From contig JAGQUE010000379.1 in assembly GCA_020438665.1 (NCBI GenBank), positions 1-12,829 on the forward strand: DNA of 12,829 nucleotides. Direction: 5' to 3'. The notes below the pieces were generated by a model. The model saw only the letters and a list, made by a program, of their open reading frames with translations. It ran no database searches and was not told the DNA's origin. Positions 1 through 6,571 of this stretch are shown here, one piece after another. A program made the translations under genes and the position numbers. Every line of letters starts with the position of its first letter. Within the stretch, counting starts at the first letter, position 1. The DNA comes from Nocardioidaceae bacterium. Its GTDB lineage: Bacteria > Actinomycetota > Actinomycetes > Propionibacteriales > Nocardioidaceae.

Positions 1-168
1 TACGCCTGGACCGACCTCCACCACCAAGACCCCTGGGCAACCGGAGGCCGCACCGACCTCGACAAAGCCGAACCCCTCTGCGGGTTCCACCACCACCGCA
101 TCCACGACCCCGCCTACCACCACCGACGACACCCCGACGGCACCATCACCTTCCACCGGCGGACGTGA
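1..168 (+). CDS. HNH endonuclease, C-terminal end (DUF222/13E12-type), truncated by window edge
   Basis: Frame 1 is open from the first base and stops at TGA 166-168, giving the last 55 residues of a longer protein. The visible end contains the metal-binding HNH pattern: a TDLDKAEPLC segment, then GFHHHRIHD with paired histidines followed by another His, and a short strand (DGTITFHRR). This is the usual C-terminus of actinobacterial DUF222 plus HNH proteins (13E12 repeat family), presumed nucleases that occur in many copies per genome and whose biological role is unclear. The usual DUF222 N-terminal part would lie to the left of the window. Codon use (CAA, GCA, ACC GGA, AAA) is slightly less GC-biased than in the neighbours, which fits a mobile or repetitive family. 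The family call is good; substrate and function are unknown. Confidence 0.8.
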   Translation, partial: YAWTDLHHQDPWATGGRTDLDKAEPLCGFHHHRIHDPAYHHRRHPDGTITFHRRT

Positions 169-187
169 TGGTGTCGGGTTTGGAGAC

Positions 188-222
188 GGGCGCTGCGCGC
201 CCTCCTCAACCAGCGTGAGGAG
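188..222. terminator. Two adjacent small hairpins after the HNH gene (possible terminator)
   Basis: Twenty bases after the HNH stop, GGGCGC (188-193) pairs with GCGCCC (197-202) across a three-base loop. Immediately after, CTCCTCA (202-208) pairs with TGAGGAG (216-222) across a seven-base loop. The two share base 202, so they are alternatives or would form one after the other. There is no U-tract on either strand, so intrinsic termination is only a suggestion. The position between the HNH gene and the converging membrane-protein gene (stop at 236) is where a bidirectional terminator would be expected. Confidence 0.3.
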
Positions 223-235
223 CTGGTGGCCCGCC

Positions 236-559
236 TCAGGCGGCGTCGGGGAGCGCGGTCACCTCGGGGGTGAAACCGAGCGGCGTCGGGGCCGGGTGGT
301 CGGACCCGGGCGTGGCCAGTGCGCGACGGCGCAGCACCTCGGTGACGCCCGACTGGGCGGCGACGACGGACCAGACCAGGTTGGCCGCGACGCTGGGCCA
401 GGCGCCATAGGTCGCCGAGGCGACGGCGCAGAGGAGACCGCTGACGAAGTTGATGGCGGCATAACGCAGCGAGGCGGGGTGGAGGTCCCCACGCGTCAAC
501 ATCAGGTAGGCGCCGATGCTGCCCACCGTGCCTATCCAGCCCATGGCTGCCGCGATCAT
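236..559 (-). CDS. CBU_0592-type small integral membrane protein
   Basis: This 107-residue protein has about three hydrophobic segments (roughly residues 5-22, 32-50 and 52-68) and then a charged, Pro-rich tail. The pattern of a W-I-G-x-x-G-x-x-x-Y-L segment, an N-F-V-S-G stretch and a Y-G-A-W-P-S motif before the third segment matches the CBU_0592-like membrane family, whose function is unknown. The start at 559 is chosen because GAGGACAAAGG lies just upstream and because family members begin shortly before the first helix. An in-frame ATG at 607 would add 16 hydrophilic residues. The gene is divergent from the LysR gene at 679, so this regulator may control it; that is inference from position only. 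The family call is fairly firm. Confidence 0.72.
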   Translation of the reverse strand: MIAAAMGWIGTVGSIGAYLMLTRGDLHPASLRYAAINFVSGLLCAVASATYGAWPSVAANLVWSVVAAQSGVTEVLRRRALATPGSDHPAPTPLGFTPEVTALPDAA

Positions 560-636
560 GGCCTTTGTCCTCGATGTCCTCATACCGGCCGACCGTCGGC
601 CCGACATCGTCCATGGTGCGCCGGTCGAGGGGTTAG

Positions 637-646
637 TGCAATTGCA
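637..646. promoter_or_regulatory. Perfect palindrome TGCAATTGCA, candidate LysR operator
   Basis: TGCAATTGCA is a perfect ten-base inverted repeat in the gap between the CBU_0592-type gene and the divergent LysR gene, in a locally AT-rich patch. It overlaps the presumed -35 region of the LysR promoter (TTGCAT, 642-647). LysR-type regulators usually bind interrupted dyads (T-N11-A) in such divergent gaps and repress their own gene, so an operator role is reasonable but not shown. Confidence 0.45.
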
Positions 647-671
647 TGATCGTTGACTCTGGATTTAGCAT
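642..671 (+). promoter_or_regulatory. Putative leaderless promoter of the LysR gene
   Basis: A -10-like box TAGCAT (666-671) lies seven bases before the ATG at 679, and no ribosome binding site precedes that ATG, which suggests a leaderless transcript. A weak -35 match, TTGCAT (642-647), is 18 bases upstream of the -10 and overlaps the palindrome at 637-646. Confidence 0.45.
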
Positions 672-678
672 TCCTTAA

Positions 679-1602
679 ATGGAGGTCGACCCGCGGCGAC
701 TGCGTTTCCTGTTGGCCGTGGCGCGCTATGGCGGCGTGCTCGCGGCCGCCGACGAGCTGGGGGTGACGGCGTCGGCGGTGTCGCAGCAGATCGCCCGGTT
801 GGAGCGGGAGACCGGGTTCGCCCTGCTGCGCCGTACGCCCACCGGCAGCGAACTCACGCCGGCCGGGATCGCCCTCACCGAGGCGGCCGAGGACGTCGAG
901 CGGGCGCTGGCACTGGCGCGGGCGAGGCTCGAGCAGAGCGCCGCCGAGGTCAGCGGCACAGTCCGGATCGGGGGATTCCAGTCGTTCCTCACCACCGTCC
1001 TCGCTCCGGCGCTGCCCGGCTGGCGCGAGCGCTACCCGGCGCTGCGCATCCAGACGATCGAGGCCGACGAAGCGGCGCTGATGCGCGCCCTGCGGGCGGG
1101 CTCGATCGATGCGCTCGCCGTCGAGCTCGACGCCGGGGAGAGCTATACCCCGCCTCGGGGGACGACCGACGTCTCGCTGCTCGACGAGCCGTGGAAGCTG
1201 CTGTTGCCCCTCAACGCCCTGGTCACCTCCGATGTCATGGACCTGAGCCGGCTTGGCCTCACGTGGCTCGGGCTCGACCCGGCCGCCGCCAACGCCAAGG
1301 CACACCGCCGGGTCCGGCGCGAGCTCGGGGGCGAGGCGTCGACGACCCACACCTACTTCAGCTATCAGAACGCCATCGCCCTGGTCGCGGCCGGCGAGGG
1401 CGTGACGCTGGCGCCCGCCCTCGCGCTGGAGTCGCTGCCGACCGACCACGTTCAGACCCTCGACATCCCGGGGTTGGGGATGCGGCGCGTGGTGCTTCGC
1501 CACCTCACCCGCAGCCGTGCCGCCAGCCCCGTCCTCGACGTCGCCGTTGGCCTGGTGCGGGAGGCGTCCGCGGCGTTCTCCTATGAGTCATCGGGGCTGT
1601 GA
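679..1602 (+). CDS. LysR-family transcriptional regulator
   Basis: A 307-residue protein of the usual LysR length. The N-terminal winged helix-turn-helix spans about residues 6-63, with the recognition-helix region GVTASAVSQQIARLERETG and the typical LLRRTPTGSELTPAG wing. A linker helix follows, then a LysR substrate-binding domain from about residue 93 (beginning TVRIGGFQSFLTTVLAP) to near residue 300. Such proteins sense a small-molecule effector and activate or repress nearby, often divergent, operons. The natural target by position is the divergent CBU_0592-type membrane gene, with autoregulation through the palindrome at 637-646. The reductase relic and permease downstream converge on it and are not divergent targets. 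The ATG at 679 appears leaderless. The effector is unknown; the family assignment is secure. Confidence 0.93.
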   Translation: MEVDPRRLRFLLAVARYGGVLAAADELGVTASAVSQQIARLERETGFALLRRTPTGSELTPAGIALTEAAEDVERALALARARLEQSAAEVSGTVRIGGFQSFLTTVLAPALPGWRERYPALRIQTIEADEAALMRALRAGSIDALAVELDAGESYTPPRGTTDVSLLDEPWKLLLPLNALVTSDVMDLSRLGLTWLGLDPAAANAKAHRRVRRELGGEASTTHTYFSYQNAIALVAAGEGVTLAPALALESLPTDHVQTLDIPGLGMRRVVLRHLTRSRAASPVLDVAVGLVREASAAFSYESSGL

Positions 1603-1605
1603 TGC

Positions 1606-1658
1606 CGGCCAGGGCTCAGGGCCAGGGGGTGAGGGCCAGGGCTGAGGGCTGGGGCTCA
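1606..1658. repeat. Imperfect 13-base tandem repeat, about four units
   Basis: Four consecutive G-rich units of 13, 14, 13 and 13 bases run from 1606: CGGCCAGGGCTCA, GGGCCAGGGGGTGA, GGGCCAGGGCTGA and GGGCTGGGGCTCA. They fill the space between the LysR stop and the reductase relic. The last unit supplies the stop codon of the relic (TCA on the plus strand, 1656-1658). The repeat could arise by slippage, or could act as a convergent-gene spacer or G-rich structure; no known element was recognised. Confidence 0.75.
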
Positions 1659-2050
1659 GGTCGGCAGCACGCGCTCGGCGATGACCTGGTCCGCGGGGAC
1701 CCCGGCCTCGGCGCACACTCGCTGGACGGCATCCACCAGGGCGGGGGGCCCGGGCACATAGACGTCCGGGGCGCTTCCGGAGGCCATGGCGGCCACGACG
1801 GCGTCGTGGGTCGCCTCGACCGGCGTCCCGACCCTCCCGGCCCAGTCGTCCTCCGGCTTCCAGACACAGGGCTCGAGCACGAACCCGGGCAGGCTCGCCG
1901 CCACGTCGTCGAGCTCCGGCAGCGACGGCAGGTCCCGCTCGGTGTTGACGCCGAGGATCAGCCGAGCGGGCTGTGGGTCGGCGAACTCGGCCATCCGCCG
2001 TACGAGCGACAGCACCGGTGCCAGCCCGCCGGGCCCCGATCGCTCGGTCA
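1656..2050 (-). pseudogene. C-terminal remnant of a BenC/AntC-like dioxygenase reductase (NAD-binding domain only)
   Basis: About 130 codons encode the last domain of a ferredoxin-NAD(P)H-reductase-type electron-transfer protein, as found in benzoate or anthranilate dioxygenase reductases. Visible family features are a degenerate nucleotide-binding loop (SGPGGLAPVLS, normally GGTGxAP), the strand LILGVNTERDL, a tryptophan-containing segment WAGRVGT, and DVYVPGPPALVDAV, where the usual Cys of the CGPP motif is Pro. The fragment begins exactly at the nucleotide loop. The 2Fe-2S and FAD domains, roughly the first 200 residues of the family, are missing. The frame overlaps the stop codon of the permease gene, with no ATG or GTG before the loop motif. 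This is best read as the stump left by a deletion whose left edge lies near 2040-2050. A functional small protein is possible but unlikely. Confidence 0.7.
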
Positions 2051-2842
2051 GATCAACAGCAGCGCCGAGGCGACGACGCTGACCCCGAGCGCAGCGATCT
2101 CGAACTGGTGCTGGCTGATCCGGCGGACCAGCTGGCGGCCGAGCACGCCGCCGACGAGGAGGGCAGGGATCAGGGTGGCATCGACCACGAGGCTGCCCGG
2201 ATTGATGAGATGGAGACCGGTGCTGAACGGCACCTTGAGCAGGTTGACCACCAGGAAGAACCACGCTCCGGTGCCCAGCATCCTCAGCATCGGCAGGCCG
2301 GCCAGGATCAGATAGATGGTCATCACGGGGCCGGCGGCGTTGGCGGTCATCGTCACGAAGCCGGCGGCTCCGCCCAGGGCGGCGGCGGTCAGCAGGTGGA
2401 CCTGCTCCGGCTGCGACGTGGCGTTGTTCCCTGATCGCCCTCGACGCTGCCACAGCTGCATGGCCGACATGGCCAGGAGCGCGAGGCCGATCGCCGGCCG
2501 GACGACCTCGTTGCTCGCGGTCGCCAGGAACCAGGTGCCCAGCGCGAGGCCGGGGACGACGCCGGGCAGCAGCCGGACCAACACCCGCCAGTCCGCGTGC
2601 CGTCGATAGATGGTCAGCGCCAGCACGTCGCCACAGATGAGGAGCGGGAGCAGCGCGCCGGTGGACTCCTTGGCGGGGAGCGCCAGGGCGAACAGCACGA
2701 CCGCCACCGACCCGACCCCTGAGATCGCCGTCTTGGCGATGCCGACCAGGACGGCACCGCCGGCGAGCAGGGCCCACGCGGTCACCGTGAGCTCGGAAGG
2801 GGTCACGCGGGCAGTCTGGCCGCCCTCGCCATGTGCCGTCAC
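2048..2842 (-). CDS. TauE/SafE-family (sulfite exporter-like) membrane permease
   Basis: A 264-residue multi-pass membrane protein of the TauE/SafE (formerly DUF81) family. It shows the two-fold internal layout of the family: an N-terminal half with AGGAVLVGIAKTAISGVGSV followed by several helices, and a second half beginning near LGGAAGFVTMTANAAGPVMTIYL, ending VRRISQHQFEIAALG. Family members export organic or sulfur-containing anions such as sulfite or sulfoacetate, but substrates of most are unknown. The longest start at 2842 is a GTG; a second in-frame GTG at 2806 lies closer to the first helix, and neither has a clear ribosome binding site. The gene is followed at once by the reductase relic. 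If the two once formed an aromatic-acid operon, the permease could have carried an aromatic anion, but this is inference. Confidence 0.88.
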   Translation of the reverse strand: MTAHGEGGQTARVTPSELTVTAWALLAGGAVLVGIAKTAISGVGSVAVVLFALALPAKESTGALLPLLICGDVLALTIYRRHADWRVLVRLLPGVVPGLALGTWFLATASNEVVRPAIGLALLAMSAMQLWQRRGRSGNNATSQPEQVHLLTAAALGGAAGFVTMTANAAGPVMTIYLILAGLPMLRMLGTGAWFFLVVNLLKVPFSTGLHLINPGSLVVDATLIPALLVGGVLGRQLVRRISQHQFEIAALGVSVVASALLLI

Positions 2843-3150
2843 ATCCTGTGCTGCTCGACGGGTGGGGAAGCGGGGCCGCTCTGCCCGCCGCGGCCGTTGG
2901 TGACCGGGAACACAGCGCCATCCCGCCGATTTCCGTATCGGCGAACGGTAAAACGGCGGAATGTAGGGATTGACAACAAAAGACCTCGAAGCCGCTGGGT
3001 GACCCGAGACGCCCGGCGGCTTCGAGCTGTTGGGTGGCGGCGCGGGCCTCGACCCGGCCCACGCGCGACCTCCACCTGCTGGTCACCTTGGTTGGGAACG
3101 GCCCGGAGCGACGGGGGACGTGGCCACCGGGAGGCCGGGGACGACGCCGC
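2843..3150. other. Gene-free region between permease and CoA ligase, partly AT-richer and structured
   Basis: About 300 bases lie between the divergent permease and ligase genes. Positions 2924-2985 are clearly less GC-rich than the surroundings. They hold a hairpin with a seven-base stem, CGCCGAT (2924-2930) and ATCGGCG (2937-2943), around a six-base loop. The terminator-like element at 2972-3026 follows. The rest, 2843-2920 and 3027-3150, shows no convincing coding frame; the long open frames there give Arg- and Pro-rich shadow peptides. The permease promoter was not identified. Confidence 0.5.
2972..3026 (-). terminator. Minus-strand intrinsic terminator without an obvious upstream gene
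   Basis: CTCGAAGCCGC (2985-2995) and GCGGCTTCGAG (3016-3026) form a perfect 11-base stem with a 20-base loop. Read on the minus strand, the stem is followed by GTCTTTTGTTGTCA, a U-rich tail, which is the layout of a Rho-independent terminator. On the plus strand no U-tract follows. A transcript ending here would have to come from higher coordinates on the minus strand, where only the plus-strand ligase and its promoter lie. Confidence 0.6.
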
Positions 3151-3156
3151 TAGGTT
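3151..3156 (+). promoter_or_regulatory. -10 box TAGGTT of a putative leaderless promoter
   Basis: TAGGTT lies exactly six bases (GGTGTC) before an ATG at 3163. The same layout, TAGNNT-N3-GTC-ATG, occurs before the histidine kinase (5381) and the acetyltransferase (8168, minus). No good -35 hexamer was seen, which is common for such promoters. Confidence 0.5.
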
Positions 3157-3162
3157 GGTGTC

Positions 3163-3180
3163 ATGGGGCGGGTCGCATGA
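3163..3180 (+). other. Five-codon upstream ORF overlapping the CoA-ligase start (ATGA)
   Basis: ATG GGG CGG GTC GCA TGA encodes Met-Gly-Arg-Val-Ala and ends in an ATGA overlap with the ligase start at 3177. Its own ATG is correctly placed for leaderless initiation after the TAGGTT box. If translated, it would feed ribosomes to the ligase start by termination-reinitiation. It could also be chance, with the transcript start lying elsewhere. Confidence 0.4.
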
Positions 3181-4514
3181 GTCGGGTGCGTGTCGTCGAC
3201 GGCGCGGGCACCGAGCTGCTGACCGCCGAGGCGGCGACGGACCTGGCCGGCCGGTTCGTGGCACACCTGCGCGCCGCCGGGGTCCCGGAGCGCGGTCGCG
3301 TGCTGTTCTGTGCGCGCAACTCGGCCTCGCTGCTGTCCGGGGTGCTGGGGAGCCTGCTGGGCGACGTCCTCCCCGTGATCGTGAGCGACAAGCTGACCAC
3401 TCGCGAGCGCGACGAGCTGACCGCCGACGTGGAGCCTGACCTGGTGGTGACCGACGAGATGCTGGCCGGGGCCTTCGACCGTGCCCCGGCGACGATCGGG
3501 GAGGTCCCCCGCTGCCGGGTCATGCACTTCACCAGCGGGACGTCGGGCCGGCCCAAGGGTGTCTGGAGCGGCTGGCTCGACGACGCCGACGCGCGGGCCC
3601 TGGTCGACGAGGAAGCCACCGCCTGGGGCATGACTCCCGACGACGTCTATCTCGCGGCATCGCCGATGAGCCACTCGGCGCCGCTGCGGTTCCCGCTGAT
3701 GACCCTGTTGCGCGGCGGCAGCGTCGTCGTACCGACCGGGTCCGACGTCGACGTCGTCCGGGCCCTGGTCGAGGCCGGCGCGGTGACCACCACCTTCCTC
3801 GCGCCGGTGCCGCTCCAGCGACTGCTCGGCGACGACGAGGTCCGGACGCATGCGATGCGGCTGGTCGCCCACGCCGGGGCACCGTGCCCGGCCAAGGTCC
3901 GGGCCGCCGCGCGGCGTGCGTTCGGCGATGACGTGGTGCGGGAGTTCTATGGCGCGACCGAGGGCCAGTTCACCGTCTGCACCCCCGAGGAGTACGACGC
4001 CCACCCGGGCACGGTGGGGCGGGCGCGGCCGGGACGGGCACTTCGGGTCGACCACGACGGGCGGATCTGGTGTCGCGTGCCTCGGCACGCCAGGTTCGAG
4101 TATTGGCGCGACCCGGCAAAGACTGCTGAGACCTGGGACGGCGACTGGTTCACCGTCGGCGACCTCGGCCACCTCGACGAGGACGACTATGTCTATCTCG
4201 ACGGCCGCCGCAGCGACCTGATCATCACCGGCGGGGTCAACGTCTATCCCGCCGAGGTCGAGCGGGTCGTGCTCGACCTGCCCGGCGTCACCGAGGCCTG
4301 CTGCTTCGCTGTCGACGACGACCACTGGGGCCAGCGGGTGTGTCTCGCGGTGGTGGGGCCGGCCGATGAGCTCACCATCCGTGACCACTGCGAAGAACGG
4401 CTCGCTCCCTACAAGCGCCCCAAGAGCATCTATCGCATCGACGACTTCCCGCGCACCCACTCCGGCAAGGTCGACAGGGTGGCCGTGCCGGGCTATGTGG
4501 GTGCGCGGGACTGA
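3177..4514 (+). CDS. Acyl/aryl-CoA ligase (class I adenylate-forming, AMP-binding)
   Basis: A 445-residue ANL-superfamily enzyme that would activate a carboxylic acid as an acyl-AMP and transfer it to CoA. Motifs in order: the phosphate loop FTSGTSGRPKGV (118-129), FYGATEG (257-263), the GDWFTVGDLGHLDEDDYVYL segment (322-341) with D329, the hinge GRRSDLIITGGVNVYPAEVE (343-362), and PRTHSGKVDR (425-434) with the likely catalytic K431. It is shorter than the usual 500-550 residues, mainly because the N-terminal subdomain is compact; all core motifs are present. The start at 3177 is preferred because residues upstream of it are low-complexity, and because GGGGCGGG lies before it. The acid is not predictable: a benzoate-like or fatty acid is possible given the aromatic genes in the window. 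It converges on the membrane gene ending at 4536. Confidence 0.88.
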   Translation: MSRVRVVDGAGTELLTAEAATDLAGRFVAHLRAAGVPERGRVLFCARNSASLLSGVLGSLLGDVLPVIVSDKLTTRERDELTADVEPDLVVTDEMLAGAFDRAPATIGEVPRCRVMHFTSGTSGRPKGVWSGWLDDADARALVDEEATAWGMTPDDVYLAASPMSHSAPLRFPLMTLLRGGSVVVPTGSDVDVVRALVEAGAVTTTFLAPVPLQRLLGDDEVRTHAMRLVAHAGAPCPAKVRAAARRAFGDDVVREFYGATEGQFTVCTPEEYDAHPGTVGRARPGRALRVDHDGRIWCRVPRHARFEYWRDPAKTAETWDGDWFTVGDLGHLDEDDYVYLDGRRSDLIITGGVNVYPAEVERVVLDLPGVTEACCFAVDDDHWGQRVCLAVVGPADELTIRDHCEERLAPYKRPKSIYRIDDFPRTHSGKVDRVAVPGYVGARD

Positions 4515-4535
4515 TCATCGAGATCGAGCGGGTGG

Positions 4536-5261
4536 TCAGCGACGTCGCAGCGCGAGTCCCAGCCAGGTGAACCAGACGATGAACCCGATCCCGAACACGG
4601 ACACGGCCACCTCGGTCGCGGCGGGGATCACTGACGCCATCCCGACCGCGGACAGCCCCAGGGCGAGCCCGCCGAGCCACGGCGAGAGTCGCCGGGACCG
4701 CAGCACGGCGATGCCGACGACCGCCGCCCACAGGGCACCGGCGACCTCGATGCCACCGCCCAGTGCGTCCTGGACGATCCCGAGCGAGACCCAGGAGGAC
4801 TGCGCGAGATCAGGGTGGTCGGCGTGCAGGGTCGCCACCGCATGCTGGCTCACCACGGCGACGCTGCCGCTGGCCATCAGTAGCCCGGACCAGATCAGCC
4901 CGAACGCGGCGGAGACCCGCGCGAGCCGCGGGGTCGACGCCAGCCGGTCGCGGACGCCGAGCGTGACGACCGCCATGGCGGCGCCCCCCACCAGGTAGAG
5001 CAGCAGGTACCAGCCCGCCATGGCGGCCCGGTTGGACAGCAGGAAGTCGAGTGACCCGGAGGGGTCGTCAACCGGGTTCGCAAAGCCCCGAGGGCCCAGA
5101 TAGGCACCCATGGCCAGGAACCCCACGACATAGGTCCCGGCGACCACCTGGGCGGCGATACCGCCGACCCGGTCGAGACCGGTTGAGGCCGACCGGTCGG
5201 CGTCCTGGGCGCGGGCTTCGGGAGCTGGTGTGGACTGGATGTTCTCGGTGTGAGTAGTCAT
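4536..5261 (-). CDS. Six-segment integral membrane protein (possibly DUF4386-like)
   Basis: A 241-residue protein with an approximately 30-residue polar N-terminus (MTTHTENIQSTPAPEARAQ) followed by about six hydrophobic helices: near VVAGTYVVGFLAMGAYLG, WYLLLYLVGGAAMAVVTLG, AAFGLIWSGLLMASGSVAVV, the VAGALWAAVVGIAVLR region, WLGGLALGLSAVGMASV, and FGIGFIVWFTWLGLAL, ending in Arg residues. The layout, with a short loop SLDFLLSNRAAMAGWYLL after helix one, recalls the DUF4386 family, but I cannot confirm this. The start at 5261 has GGTGGAG two bases upstream; an ATG at 5303 would add 14 residues. It is divergent from the histidine kinase operon, and a membrane protein next to a sensor pair is often its target. 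Function is unknown. Confidence 0.75.
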   Translation of the reverse strand: MTTHTENIQSTPAPEARAQDADRSASTGLDRVGGIAAQVVAGTYVVGFLAMGAYLGPRGFANPVDDPSGSLDFLLSNRAAMAGWYLLLYLVGGAAMAVVTLGVRDRLASTPRLARVSAAFGLIWSGLLMASGSVAVVSQHAVATLHADHPDLAQSSWVSLGIVQDALGGGIEVAGALWAAVVGIAVLRSRRLSPWLGGLALGLSAVGMASVIPAATEVAVSVFGIGFIVWFTWLGLALRRR

Positions 5262-5380
5262 GACTCCACCGTTGCCGAGGCACGGCGCGGTGCACATCGC
5301 CAACGAGGCCGGAACGTCGCGGTACCTCTGGTCAGCCCGCGCCGGCCCAAAGTCCCATGGAGGCCTGGGAGGTTCGGGCC

Positions 5381-5386
5381 TAGCCT
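5381..5386 (+). promoter_or_regulatory. -10 box TAGCCT of the histidine-kinase leaderless promoter
   Basis: TAGCCT is followed by GAGGTC and then the ATG at 5393, giving the same six-base spacing as the boxes at 3151 and 8168. The kinase start would therefore be the first base of the message or very near it. Confidence 0.55.
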
Positions 5387-5392
5387 GAGGTC

Positions 5393-6571
5393 ATGGTCCC
5401 CGGGATGGTCAGGTCGTGGTGGGATGAGCCGCGGGTCGTCGCACCCCCAGGGATCCCGTGGTGGGACCGTGCCCTGGTCGCAGCACTGGTGCCCCTGGCC
5501 GTGCTGGAAACCTGGGGCCGGGACGACGTGGTCTGGCCGCTCTGGCACCTGGGGTGGGCCCTCGTGTGCATCGCGGCCCTGCTGGGGCGGACCAGTCGCC
5601 CCCTGACGATGCTGGTCCTGGGCTATGGCGCACAGACGGTGGCCGGTGTGGTGCCGGCGCTGGTCGGCGAGCCCTACAGCGTGTTGAACGTGACGGCCGA
5701 CGTGCTGCTGCTTGCCTATTCGCTGGGGCGTTGGGCGAGTGGCCGGGCCGTGGCGGTCGGCGCCGCGTTCCTGCTCCTCGCCCACCTCGCGCGCGAGCCG
5801 CTCTATGACTCCAGCGGCTCCTCGATCGTGATCGGCGTCGGTGCGCTCCTGTTCCCCATCGCCCTCGGCGCCACGACCAGGTTCTGGGTCCGATCGCAAC
5901 GACGTGACCGCGAGGAGATCCGGCTTCGTGAGCGCGAGCGCCTGGCTCGCGATCTGCACGACACCGTGGCGCACCACGTGTCAGGCATCCTGCTCCAGGC
6001 CCGGGCAGCCCGCGTCACGGCGCTGTCGGACCCAGCTGCGGCAGCAACAGCCATCGGTGGCATCGAGGACGCCGCCGCTCGTTCACTTGACGACATGCGT
6101 GCTCTCGTGTCGGTGCTTCGCGACGACGACGGCGTTCCTGGACGCCGGCCGGCTCACGGTGTCGCCGACATCGTCGAGCTCGCGGCGGAACCTCCGGAGG
6201 GACCCCGGATCACGGTTCGCGTCGACGACGGGGTGGGTGAGGTGCCCGCCACGGTGGGCGGTGCTCTGTTCCGGGCCGCTCAGGAGGCCGTGGCCAACGC
6301 CCGTCGGCACGCAGCGGAGGCAACGGTGGTGGAGATCGACCTGGTCAGGGACGGCGATGTGGTCACCCTACGGATCCACGACGATGGTCGTGGCGGCGGC
6401 GCCGGGCGGGTGCGTCCACGACGGACGACGCCGTCCTACGGACTCGCCGGCATGCGGGAGAGGTTCTCGCTGCTCGGCGGTCAGGTGAGTGCCGGACCCG
6501 ATGCGGATGGCGGCTGGACCGTCACCGCCGCGGTCCCGAGTGCTCGGCGACTGGGCCCGGTGTCCCGGTGA
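5393..6571 (+). CDS. NarL-type sensor histidine kinase
   Basis: A 392-residue membrane histidine kinase that would autophosphorylate and pass phosphate to the response regulator overlapping its end. The first 165 residues hold about four to six hydrophobic segments and no large extracellular domain, as in DesK/LiaS-like sensors of membrane or envelope state. A short coiled-coil-like stretch (SQRRDREEIRLRERERLARD) leads into the HisKA_3 dimerisation helix, LARDLHDTVAHHVSGIL, with H189 the phosphoacceptor. The HATPase domain shows the N box QEAVANARRHA (N302), a G1-type HDDGRGGG (329-336) and G2 GLAGMRERFSLLGG (350-363). The start at 5393 fits a leaderless promoter; a second ATG at 5405 exists. 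The membrane protein divergent at 5261 is a candidate target. The signal is unknown. Confidence 0.93.
   Translation: MVPGMVRSWWDEPRVVAPPGIPWWDRALVAALVPLAVLETWGRDDVVWPLWHLGWALVCIAALLGRTSRPLTMLVLGYGAQTVAGVVPALVGEPYSVLNVTADVLLLAYSLGRWASGRAVAVGAAFLLLAHLAREPLYDSSGSSIVIGVGALLFPIALGATTRFWVRSQRRDREEIRLRERERLARDLHDTVAHHVSGILLQARAARVTALSDPAAAATAIGGIEDAAARSLDDMRALVSVLRDDDGVPGRRPAHGVADIVELAAEPPEGPRITVRVDDGVGEVPATVGGALFRAAQEAVANARRHAAEATVVEIDLVRDGDVVTLRIHDDGRGGGAGRVRPRRTTPSYGLAGMRERFSLLGGQVSAGPDADGGWTVTAAVPSARRLGPVSR

Noticed and set aside
580..1503. A 307-codon minus-strand frame opposite the LysR gene
   Set aside because: It mirrors the third-position GC bias of the LysR gene, and the peptide is Arg/Gly/Gln-rich with no recognisable motif.
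2970..2975. TTGACA as a plus-strand -35 box
   Set aside because: No TANNNT hexamer lies 16-19 bases downstream, and the following bases form the stem of the terminator-like hairpin.
1656..3086. A single 476-codon minus-strand frame covering relic, permease and gap
   Set aside because: Only its last 130 codons resemble a known protein. The rest lies out of frame with the permease gene and is Arg/Pro/Gly-rich, as expected for a shadow frame in GC-rich DNA.
2831..3439. A plus-strand ORF across the permease-ligase gap
   Set aside because: The peptide is Arg-rich without motifs and overlaps the true ligase N-terminus in another frame.
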